64,000 nt of DNA from Ailurus styani (Eukaryota; Chordata; Mammalia; Carnivora; Ailuridae). The stretch is from contig LNAC01000018.1 of the NCBI GenBank assembly GCA_002007465.1, positions 4,956,599-5,020,598 of the forward strand, read 5' to 3'. A program made the translations under genes and the position numbers. Shown here one piece after another: positions 20,992-32,800 of this stretch (positions are counted from its first letter, which is position 1; the number at the start of each line of letters is the position of its first letter). The notes below the pieces were generated by a model. The model was not told the DNA's origin. It saw only the letters and a program-made list of their open reading frames with translations, and did not search any database.

Positions 20992-23900
20992 GTGAGTGTG
21001 CTTCTCTCCACCCCTTCCCGCGCTGTCCTCTGCGTCCCAGGCCACGTGGTCTGTGGACCCGTATTAGTAAACACGCCAGACCCCAGACTTCGCAATCCCA
21101 GCCTGGCCTTAAGGAAGGTTTCCGTGAACTCACAACACCCACACCCTAATATCGACGCTCCCTGGGCCCATGGTGGCAGCTCCCTCATGTTAATGACAAG
21201 TGACTCCCAGGAATGAAGTGAGAATTCAATAGTTGCATAGACCTCCACAAAATTTCCTAGCATGGCCAGCAGTAGGGGGGTTGATCTGAATCAGATGCTT
21301 CTGCCAAGTAAGAAGTTATTCATCCCTTTGCAAGTAATCAGACACCAAAAATCACCAAAGCCACCCAGACCTTGATCTTCAAATGAGGTAATATGTGGGC
21401 AGTACTTTTATAAATTGTAAATACCGTCCGCATGTCAGCTGTTATTTCTCCCATGATTCACAAGGCACTTAATTTCTTACAGAGTTCACCTCAGGGTCAG
21501 CATTCCAGATATCAGTTGTCTTTATAATTCCAATATTTGGAGTTACCTAGAAAAATATAGTTTACCAAAATTGATTCTATAAGAAATAGAAAATCAAAAT
21601 AGCCTATAATCATTAAAGGCATTGAATGAGTAGCCAAAGATTTTTCCTCAAAGAAAACTCTGGACCTACCTGGTCTTCTTGGCGAATTCTACCAAACACT
21701 GAGGGAATGAGTGTTTCCAGTTTCACTTTGTGTAAAATTCTTCCAGGGTATTGAAAAAGAGGCTAATATAAGCTTGATCTAAATCTGATAAGGATAACAC
21801 AAGAAAAGAAAATTAAAAGCCAGTGTCACTCATGAGTATAAATGTAGAAATCCTCCATAAATTACAAGGATCCTGAATCTAGCAATGTTTAAGAAGAATA
21901 ATTCCCCAATAACAGGGTGGATTTATCCCAGGTATCAAAATTAGTTAAACATTAAAAAAAATCAATGAATGTTATGAACCATGTTAACAGATTAAGGCAG
22001 ATATTTTGAATCAAGAGATGTTTTTCTAAACATCTCTGATGAGGTGGTCAGGGTTGGATTCCCTCTTTGCTATCACTCTCAAGAGGCCTAGGAACAAAGG
22101 CCCAGCCTCCTGGCCCTTACCCAGTCCATTACAGCCTAGGCCAGGGATGTGTAAGGGCACCTCAGGCCTTGACCACAGTGCATAAGCACTTTAGGGTACA
22201 GGGTGCTGGGGTTGGAGAAAGATAAGCCAACTGACTTCCCTCATGGTTTGCTCTGAAAATTCAGATACTCAGTTTTGTGAGTTTGTGATATCAGAGCCTT
22301 GGGGATAAAACGTCCTTCAGTTATATCAGGAGATATTTATGGGGTGTCTGCTGTGGGCCAGGTGCTAAGGGTACAGAATTAAAGACCCAAGGAGAGATTA
22401 ACAGTGTGTTCAGCTGTATTATGGGGTAAGTCTGTATATACAACATAGGTCTGGGGCCGGAATCCCAGTCCTTGGCAGTGGACTGGGGTCAGGGAGCACT
22501 AAGCAGGGGCTGTGGCTGATGGCATGCTGAGTCCCGAGAGACATGGAGGATTTTTGAGGAGCAGAGAGCAGGAAAGGGGTATTCTAGGAGGAGTAGCAGG
22601 ATGAGCAGAAAGCCAGGAGCTCATCGAGAAGGACAAATCTGTACTTTAGTGTGGCTACCAAAGGGAACAGGAAGAGAGGTCGACCAGAGCACACAGAGCT
22701 GGGCGTGTTTTGCCAAGATGTGTTGATTTTACCCTTGGGCAGAGGAGGACATTGGTGAGATCCAGGATGTGCTTTTTGTTTTTTTTAAGATTTTATTAAT
22801 TTGAGAGTGAGTGCACAAGTTGGGGTGGGCCGAGAGAGAGGGAGAAGCAGACTACCTTCTGAGCAGGGAGCCTGATGTGGGGCTCTATTCCAGGACCCCA
22901 AGATCATGACCTGAGTCAAAGGCAGATGCTTAACCGACCGAGCCACCCAGGCGCCCCCAGGATGTATTTCTGAAAGACCCCAGGGGTGGCAGGGTGCGAG
23001 AGGGAGCTGTTCAGGAGGGGTAAGACAGAGGAGGAGAGATTAGGGTCAGAGGGACCAAACTCACCAGAGGTGGTGCCCCACAGTGCATCTTATTAATTTT
23101 TACCAAGAAACGTCCAAATAGGCTAGAATGCTCAGTATGTTCTTTTCCTGCTGGAAGGTCTTCTTGGCAAACAGAATGAGGTTTGTTCGATAAATATGGG
23201 ACAAAAGCAAAGGGAGCTTTCAAATTGTTTTGATGGTTCGTGCTTTTTAAAAATTTATTTTTAATTATGCAAACAATGGTTTGATATATTTTTGTTATAA
23301 AAAATACAAATGCTATGGATAAAGTAAAAGTGCCCCCAGCAGAGCTCACTGTATTCCACATCTCCCCATAGATATCAGTGCTCTCAGTTGAAGGCACTTT
23401 CTTCCTTCCTCTCATAACTATAACCTCTTAGGAGAGCACCGGCGATTCAGGTAACCCCAAATAGCCACACATTTGTAGGGGCAGACTGTTCAGGCATGGG
23501 GCTCATTGTGCCAGTTCTAGCCAGGGCACCCTTTGTCTCAGGGGCCACTGAAAACATGGATGGGTTCTTCCCATTCTTTTCTGGCGCCATATTCCTTACT
23601 GGGCACTATTGTGAGGGAAGTTAGCCCAGGCCCAACAGTTTCATGGCTGTGTGTAGGCATGATTTTAACGAGCAGTTTCCCAGGAGAAGGCCACTCACCA
23701 GGCAGGCCCTGGCACAGTGACTTGTGGGGGCACGCATACATTCTTAACTAAACATACTTTAGGTTTCATTTTGCCACATGTTACACGAATTGTAGGAAAG
23801 ATGCAGAGAACTTGCTATCTGGACCTGTATCTGACTCAACGTTTAGCTTTTTATTATTATTAAGTAAACTCTACTCCCAACGTGGGGCTTGAACTCACGA

Positions 23901-26900
23901 CCTTGAGATCTGGAGTCCCGTGCTGTATTGACTGAACCAGCCAGGTGCCCCCTTGAAGATTAGCTTTTATTTGACACAGAGAGAGAGATTACAAGTAGGC
24001 AGAGAGGCAGGCAGAGAGACAGGGAGAGGAGGAAGCAGGCTCCCTGCTGAGCAGAGAGCCCGATTCGGGCTTCGATCCCAGGACACTGAGATCATGACCT
24101 GAGCAGAAAGCAGAGGCTTTAACCCACTGAGCCACCCAGGCGCCCTTGAAGATTAGCTTTTAGAGAAAAGGGTCCGGACTTGGCCTTCTGAATTATTTTG
24201 TGGTTACAAGGAAGGTATAGAGCTGTTAAAAAGTCTCTCATTGTTAGCTAAGAGCATTTGGAAATAATGTGAAACGTGTATCATTTTCAGCCACTTTTAA
24301 TTAATTTCCTCTCCACTGTCATTACACACCTATAACACATGTGTTGTTACCAAAACTTAGAGCTCTGGCTGAATTACTTTATTGACTGTGGCTTTCCTAA
24401 GAATATCCCCTACTGAACCAAGCTCTTGGCTTTAGGCACGGCTCTGGCCTTAGTTTGTCACAGTCCCCGAAGTCCCAAATCATCTCTCCGGTGCCTTGTT
24501 TGGAGGACATTTCCATTCTGAGTCAGCTCTTCAATTTTGCACTGGGAGTTCTTTGTATTCCCAGGGCCTGGCCTGAGACGTGCTTATCACATGTTTGAGG
24601 AATCAAATTAGGTATGTGCTGATTGCCTCTGACTGAGGGTTTCTAGCCTTGTTCCTTGGGAAAAGGGTTGGCTAAGCTCTTATCAGGTCCAAGACCCTCT
24701 AAGATTCTCAGGATGTCCTGTAGCCCTGACCTTTGACCCCTGAACTTTAGGTTGAGCTATCCTGGGCACAATTCATATTCCCGAGTCGCTTTACACAGAA
24801 TCTTGTCACTGGTTTTTCCCCTGGAAAACATCATGCCCCGGTTCACCTTTAGCCTGGAGACACTTTCTGGGGGTAGGAGGTCAGGGGAGGAATGGCTCCT
24901 TTGTATTAATTCCAGGCCCTTGCCACCCAAAGTGTGGTCGTTGACCAGCAGTATCAGCATCACCTGGGAGCTAGTTAGAAATGCAGAATGTTGTCCCCCT
25001 CCCCCAGGCCTACCCAATCAATACCTGCATTTTAATAAGATTCTTGGGCATTTGTGTGCATTGTAAAATCTGAGAACTGTATCTAGCCTACCCCATTCCC
25101 TTCTACTATTTTGGGGGCTGAACTGCACTAATCAGCTCTTCTGGTTCTGGTCTGTGGCGTGTGCTCTCTAGCCAAGCTGAATCCCTGATGTCTGGGTGAA
25201 AACATGAATAAGCTTCTCTCTGTGCTGACCCCAGGGAATGCCTGTCCTCTCCACGCCATCTCCCTCTTTGTCCAGACAAACTTTTCTTAATCCTTTAGGA
25301 CATAACTGGAACCTCATCTTATTCTCAGCCTCTATCCCCAGCAGTTAGGAGTCCTTCCTCTGCGATCCTTCACAATTTAAAAAATTATGCTCTTATAAAT
25401 ACTGCTATGATAAACTACCTTGTACAGTAATCATTGTTTATATCTCTAGTTATTTTCTAGAGATAAATTCCAAAGGGTGAGCAACCTGGCTCAAAGGGTA
25501 AGCAACCTTTCTAAGCAAGGCTTTTAATGCTTATTTTCAGATTAGAAATTGAATATTGACATTTACTGGGGAGATCATTCTTTATAAAACTGTCAACCTT
25601 GGCTGGCATTAGAGTGCCCTGGAAAGCTTTGAAATATACTGATGTCTGGGCCCTACCCCTGGAGATTCTGATTTCATCTCAGAGGTAGAGCCTGGGCGTT
25701 GGGATATTGTATTTATTTGCAGAGAATATGTAGTTTTTTTGTTTTTTGTTTTTGTTTTGTTTTGTTTTTTAGCAGCAAAGCAAGGTTTATTGAGTGATAG
25801 CAAAGCGATAGCACAAAGCTCCCAAGGAGAGAGGGGACCCGAAGGGGTTGCCCAAGAATATGTAGTTTTAAGATTTTTCCTATTAATTAATCATTTTCAT
25901 GAACACCCATCTGCTGTGTAGTGAGGAAATGATGACGATTAGATTCAATCCAGTCCATAAGTGTTCATTTAGGTACATATGTGATATGTCACGGTAAAAT
26001 TCTTGGTCTCAGATTTGGATCAGATGTAGGTTATGTGGCGTGACTCTGGGTATGTGGCTAGAAAGGTGACTCAGCCTGTGGGATGCCGGTATGGAGAACC
26101 GAGTGGTGGGACCACCCTTCCAGTACAGACTATCTCCTTCCTTCCCAACCATCCCAGAAATGCAGGCTTTTCCTTATTGAATTGGTGAGCAGGAGAGAGG
26201 GGGCGTTTGATTAATCGTAATACAGTACCTAATGCTTATATAATACTAATAGCACTTACTACCTGCCTGGCACTCTTGAAGGATTTCTACGTGAACTCAT
26301 TTAATCTTCTTACCAACTCGGTGATATGGGTTCTCTTATCATCTCTGTCACCATCAGCTAATCAGTCTCCCTGCTGGCGGTACACCACCCTCCAGCTCCC
26401 AGGTAATGGCAGCATGTAGCCAGCCAGAGAACCTTTACTTTAGAGGACCCCACAATGACTGCTTTTGTGACGAGTTCTCTTATAAAGTAGACTCTGACCC
26501 CCAATCTGTTTTCATGAATCTGGATTTTTGTGCAAAGCAAGGTATGCCTGCATATAACTGCAGTGGCCCCCTTTCCTGGCTTCATCCCAACAGCCCAGTG
26601 GCTCCCCCATCCTACCCACTCCACTCCTCCAGGTGTCACTTTATCGGTTTGGTCCCTGAGGCTCGTGACCTTGGCTGTACCTTTTGGTTCATTCCCTTCC
26701 AGCACTTCCCCCCACATCTAGTAATTATGACCCCTGGCATCTTCCTAGGTAAGGATTTTTTTCCCCCCAGGAGTTCTTTCTTTCCTGCTGCCTGCCATTT
26801 TAGAACAACATTAATTTCTAAACCTGAGTCTCCCCACCTTTTCCTGCTGATAAGAATCACCTGTGGGAACTTCTGTAAACACAGATTCTGGGACCTCCTC

Positions 26901-29837
26901 ATTGGGAGATTGTGATCTGGGTGTTTGCAGACCGTCCACTGGGCTGTCCTGTCACTTCCTGACTCAAAGCTTGGTCATTGGTCTTCTCTTTCCTCTGTTT
27001 GTCCCCTCCTGGTTCCTGACCCTTGATCTCTCAGTCATCCAAACCACCTCCTTCCTGAGAGACCAGTGCTGGCCACCAGTCAGGCCTTCCTAGGCTCCCT
27101 GACTCCTTCTCCAACTCTATACTTCTTTATTTCTCAGAGCAGAGACTGTGAAAGTGGGGTCTGTGGGATGACAAGCTTTATTTGTTCCCCTTGCCTTCTA
27201 GAAATTGGGAAATTAAAAACAAAAAAACAAAAAAACAATGGGCGCCTGGGTGGCTCAGTCAGTTAAGCATCTGCCTTTGGCTCTGGTCATGATCCCAGGG
27301 TCCTGGGATCGAGTGCCACATCGGGCTCCCTGCTCCGAGGAGAGCCTGCTTCTCCCTCTCCCTCTGCCTGCTGCTCTGTCTGCTTGTGCTCTCTACCTCT
27401 TTCAAATAAATAAATAAATAAAATCCTTAAAAAAAAAAAAGGCAGCAGCCTACTGATTTCTTTTGAGAAGAAAATATCTGAGCCTCCATAGCCTGGCTAG
27501 AACCTGGCACTCTTGGGCAGAAACCAGCTGGAGCTGGGGGGTTGGTGGCTGGGCCCTTTATTGGGCCAGGGGTGTCCAGGTCAATGCAGTCCTCACCACT
27601 CTCTCCTGGACGCCTCCCAGGCTCATTTTCATGACTCTCTGGCTCCGAGAGCATTTGAACTTGGGACCCCCTTTTGCCTCTCCCACTGGGAATGGCGTAT
27701 GTTCCAGTGCTCAGAATCCTCCCCACCACTGTGTCCTACCCACTCCATAAACCCTTCCCTCTGCCTTCTCCCCGAACCCCAGAAATGCCTTCCTTCCTCC
27801 TGAACTCTTCTCCGTCAAGTTTTTGAGAAATGCCTTCCACTGTCTTAACTGTCTCCCAGTTAGAGAAACTGGGTTTCTCTAACTCTTGTCTGCATGGAGG
27901 GTTTTCTGATTCCTGACCCCGCTCCATACTACGGTGACATACGTCTTTCTCTGTACCTTTGACAGGGCTTAGGCTCAGCCAGTAGCTGTCTCGGTTGTAT
28001 TATTTGGTGGTGGTGGTGGGGGGGGGAGTCTCCAGAAACATACCAGATAAGCTTCCCAAGCAGCCTCTTAAAGTTCTGTCAGGGGCTAAAATATTGAATT
28101 CATTAAAAATTTCTCCACTGAAGGGTGATTGGTTGACTTAGTCCGTGGAGCGTGCAACTCTTAATCTTGGGGTTGTGGGTTCAAACCCCACGTTGGGTGT
28201 ACAGATTACTTAAAACCTTTAAAACAAACAAATACATTTCTGCATTGATTTGGTAGGCAAGGATCCCAGAGAACGGACTCTGGAGTCATGCTGCCTGGCT
28301 TCACGTCTCTGCCCTGCCACTGAATATTGCTGTGACCCTGGGCAAGGAGCTAAATTTCTCCAGACCTCTTCCCTCCCTTTAACACAGGCTGTGTGGAGGA
28401 TAAAATGATGACGCATGCCTAGCATTTAGCCCAGTGCCTGGTATATCATAAGGCCTCAATAAATAGTAGCTGTTACTGTCTTGTTCTGAACCTCGTGCCA
28501 GGTTCTAGGCCACTTGCTGGGTCTCCAGGAGACATGAGATGTGGTTGGCCCTCAGGAAGTGCTTGTCCCAACAAGATTTGAGGTGACCTCAGAGAGTCAA
28601 GTACCAACATGGGATTCTGCCTAGAGGATGGAGGAACACAGAGATCATGGGTGGTCAAGGACAGAGAGGTGACTTTAGGCTGGCCTTGAAGACCCCATGA
28701 AACGTTATGCTGGGCAGCTGCAGAAGCATAATAAAGGAAAGACACAGGGCAGGTGAGGAATAGCATGGGGGCAGCAGGTGGGAAGCTTGTGGTAAGAGGC
28801 GCTGTTAGGAAGAGAGGCCAGGCCAGACCAGATGTCCAAGGGCCTTGTTAAAGGAAGTGTTGTTAGCTTTGGCAAACTAAGTATAAGCCACCTAGTTAAA
28901 TTTGAACTTCAGATAAACAGTAGGTAATTTTGAAAGTGCAACTATGCCCCAAATATTATATGGGTTATACTTATACTAAAAGAATGGATTTTGTTGTTTA
29001 TCTGAAATTCAGATTTAACTGGTCAGACTGTAGTTTTTCTGGCAGCCCGGCTTGTATGCCTGGTTCCCAAAAGGCCCTGCTCAAATGCAGACAGGTTTTA
29101 CTTAGGAGGAAGAATCCTGTTAACTTGTTGGTGCAGATTTATTTTTCAGAGTAGCTTGAAAGTGAAATGGGACATAAGGGAGGTCACTTGAGGGGTTAAA
29201 CAGTGGGAACAAAGCGGGCAGCCTGGCAGGACACGTAGGGGGTCCTGTCTGGGCAGGCAGCAGTGAGAGGGCCTGAGCTCTGGAAGAAGGCTGGCTCCAA
29301 GGGGGCCTCAGGGGGGCCTAGGTCCCACCTGGACCCAGGAGGATTCTCTCCCACTTTCCCAGACTGAACCCCTAAAAGGGGCCTGGCTTAGCTGACTGGC
29401 CTTTTGCAGGTTCCCTGCGCCCAGGTCTGGACTGACGGCAAGGGCTGTGGCTCAGAGGTGGGATCAGAGAACAGGAGTGATAGGGACTGCCATCCTGGGA
29501 GAGAAGACACAGCTCTGGCTCTGGGGTAACCAGCATGGACTAGGAGAAGAAAAGAAGGACGGAGACCACAGGCTGCTGGGGGGTGTTTTCTGGACTGTGT
29601 GGGCAGCAGGTAATGGGACGGCCACCAGAGGGTACCCTCAGTGGCTGTCTAGAGTCTACAGAACAAAGCCAAGGGATGCCTGGGTGGCTCAGTCAGTTAA
29701 GTGGCTGCCTTCAGCTCAGGTCATGATCCCAGGGTCCTGGGATCGAGTCCTGCAGGGGGCTTCCTGCTCGGCGGGGAGCCTGCTTCTCTCTCTGCCTCTG
29801 CCTACCACTCTGCCAGCTTGTGCTCTCTCTCTCTCTG

Positions 29838-29872
<35 letters not shown>

Positions 29873-32800
29873 TAAAGCCAAAAGTCCCCAAGGTGGGTCA
29901 AGGTCATTCACAGACTGATGTTACCTTCTCCCTCCTCTTCTTCCTGGTGACCCCTCCCCCATATTTCAGGCACATGGAACCTCGTACAGTTCATGATGAC
30001 AACCATCATGACAGTCCCACTAACATAGGAGTACTTAATATCCTATTGTTCTAAGCACCATGTTTGTTTAACTTAATTAACCTTCACAGGGATCTCATGC
30101 AGTGAGTACTGATACCCAGATTATGTACATGAGGAAACTGAGACACAGAATTTAAGGTCAGACAATGACCAGGAGAGGTCAAGCAACTCACCCAGGTCCC
30201 ACAGCTAATAGGGACTGAAGAGCCCAGGTTTAGACCCTGGCTGCCTAGGAAAAGAGCCTGCACACTTCACCATGTTGCTGTCCTCTTCCCTGATGACATG
30301 CTGCACCTTCTGGCTATTGTACCTTTATATAGCAAGCCCAGGTCACCTCCGTGAGGCTCTCCCACCGACCCCTATTCCCGCAGCCCTTATCCAGCAAAAG
30401 TCCTGTCTGGTCCCCTTAGTAGTTAGTATCCATCTCTGTTAATGACAGTGAATAGGCTTCAGTCATCATTCTTTACCTTGCTGCCTCCCCCACTGTGTAG
30501 CACCAACACTCATGGAGCATTTACACTTCCTCACATTCATGATATGTATGCACATATGTATGGATGTATGCATGCATGCATGGTGTATTTTAGAAAGTGC
30601 GAGAATGTGGGGAGAGGGAGAGAATCCCCAAGCAGACTCCCCACTGAGCGTGGAGCTGGATCCTAGGACCCTAAGATCATGACCTGAGCCGAACTCAGGA
30701 GTTGGATGTTTAACCAACTGAGCCACCCAGGTACCCCCATCCATGGTTTTTAACTGGATCCTCACTGGTGCTCCAGAAGGCATGTAGGGAGGGTTCTATT
30801 AGAAGTCCAAGGCTAGTGATCAAATCTTTGGAAATAGAGATAGGAATAAAGTAGTGCTGAAATGTTTCTGATTTTCAACTGCCGAGTTAGGAAATAAAAC
30901 GCCCAAGGTCAGCAACAGCCAACTTTCCAGAAAAATGGGGAAAAAAGAAGAAATGAACGTGTATAGACCTGGGACCAAGCAATAGGGATTCTGTGTCAGA
31001 GGAGATGGTCTGCAGCCAGGTCTAGTGCTTCACCTAAGGAGCAGGGATTCAAACCCACATCTTTCTTCTGCATCCAGGAAAGAGAATTAGAAAAACACAA
31101 GATAGTCCTTGGCCTCCAGGGGTTTTGGCTCTACTGGGGTGGGAGTATTGGGACTGAGAGCTTTAGGGGTTTAGAGGGGAGAGAAGTGCCTGGGTTGGTA
31201 GAGATGGGGGAAGAGGCATCCCACGGGACTGAATGAGCAAAGCTTGGAGGTGGTACAACCCAAGACATGTTCACATGGTACCCATCTGCAGTGTTGTTTA
31301 TTTATTTAGTTTTAAAGATTTTATTTATTTGATAGAGAAAGAGGGAGCATAAGTAGGCAGAGCAGTAGGCAGAGAGAGGGAGAAGCAGGCTCCCCAGTGA
31401 ACAGAGAGCCTGATAGTGACTTGATCCCAGGACTCCGGGATCATGACCTGAGCTGAAGACAGATGCTTAACTGACTGAACCACCCAGGTGCCCCAGTCTG
31501 CAGTGTTTTAAATGCTATGCTGGAGACTCGGCTTCTAGTGAGTTGTGATTTCTGAGTAAAAGCTATAGCTATCTTGTAGCTATCTGTAAATCGGGGTCCC
31601 CTGTCCCTTACCAGAAATCCTGGCACCAAATGTGTTTTGAAATTCAGATTCTGCCTGATTTTACAAGCTAATCATGTGCTGCCTCCACACAACTGTCTGA
31701 CTTAGTTCACGCAAGGCAGCAGCCTAAATCAGAAGGCTCTGGGACATATCCCAGCTTGCAGGAAGGCCGCTCCAGACATCTTTTCCAGAAGAAGACCCTG
31801 CAGGGGCCCACACAGAGGTCCAGGAGCTTGTCTTTGCTCCCTGAGACTGGCGGCTGAGGAGTGCAGATGAGTGGGTGGGTGCGGAACTGTTCTGGCCTCA
31901 GTGAAGCCCCATGTGGCACAGAGGCTGTCCTCTCCTGTGAGGACGCCACAGACATAGCTGCTGGGGTCCTCAAAGAAGTCACCACCTTGACACTCAGGGA
32001 AGCCCAAAGCCATGGATTCCCCACTCATAGTTTCTTCCAGTCCAGGTACAGTTTACCATTCTGGGTCATTTTGACCAAAGCAGTGTTGCCTGCTTATGTA
32101 TGTAGTTACCACACTCCAGGCGACACGTTAACAGGGGGTTAACTCATGCTGAAGGGAAAAGGTCTTGTTCACCCTTTATCCACACTTGTATATACCATGT
32201 ATTTGGTAACACCTCCGAGGAGGCAGCGGTATCCCCATAATCAGACATTAATATTCCTGCAGCAGTATCGATAGCAACAGGAAATGGGATAAGTAAAGAT
32301 TAAACTAACCTCACATCAGCTCAGGTCAGGTTTTGTACCAAATGGGTTATGAGACAATGTTTCAGTGTTCAGAGCTTTTGGAGTTTGGTATTTGGAAGGG
32401 GGATCGCAGAGCTATACCTTTCTTTCTCTTAGGAAATTCCTTGAAACACGAAAGAAGTGCAATTTGCCGGCTTCATCACTGGAGGGCGCCCTGTTATCAT
32501 TTTGTTCAGGATCCTTGCTAATGGAGGTTTTTCCTCACTTCAGCTTGCAGATGCCGGCAATTTACCCAACCTGAAAGAACTTCTCCAGTCCTCTGGAGAC
32601 AAAGACATACGGGCCAGGGACCTGGTGAGCTGGATTTTATCTTCAAAGGTCCTGACAATCCACAGTGCAGGGAAGTCAGAGGTGAGACTTTGGTCTATAG
32701 GACAGCAGATCCCTAGGGCTGAAGGGCTCTGGGACCTCCTCCTGCACCAGAAAGGCCTGGGAAGTCTGCTGAAAAAGCAGGTTCCTGGACCTTGTCCTGA

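Larger units (their letters stand above)
19690..21060 (+). promoter_or_regulatory. PARP16: CpG island and promoter region of PARP16
   Basis: Dense CpG and GC-box-like GGGGCGGGG sequence on both sides of the gap, continuing through exon 1 into the start of intron 1. No TATA box is apparent before the ATG, as usual for a housekeeping-type promoter. The transcription start may be in the 5' UTR at about 20430-20817 or inside the gap. Confidence 0.8.

Noticed and set aside
19645..21216. 523-codon open frame across the CpG island and N run
   Set aside because: Most of it is N and GC-rich noncoding sequence. It coincides with PARP16 exon 1 only at the end, and the real start is the ATG at 20818.
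28150..28200. tRNA-like B-box sequences (also at 16560, 62790 and others)
   Set aside because: They are the tRNA-derived heads of SINEs; no cloverleaf with acceptor stem and intact anticodon arm is present.
30545..30585. Stretch of TGCATGCATG-type repeats that might be a CRISPR-like or regulatory array
   Set aside because: It is a short degenerate simple repeat beside a SINE; this is a mammalian genome and there is no repeat-spacer structure.
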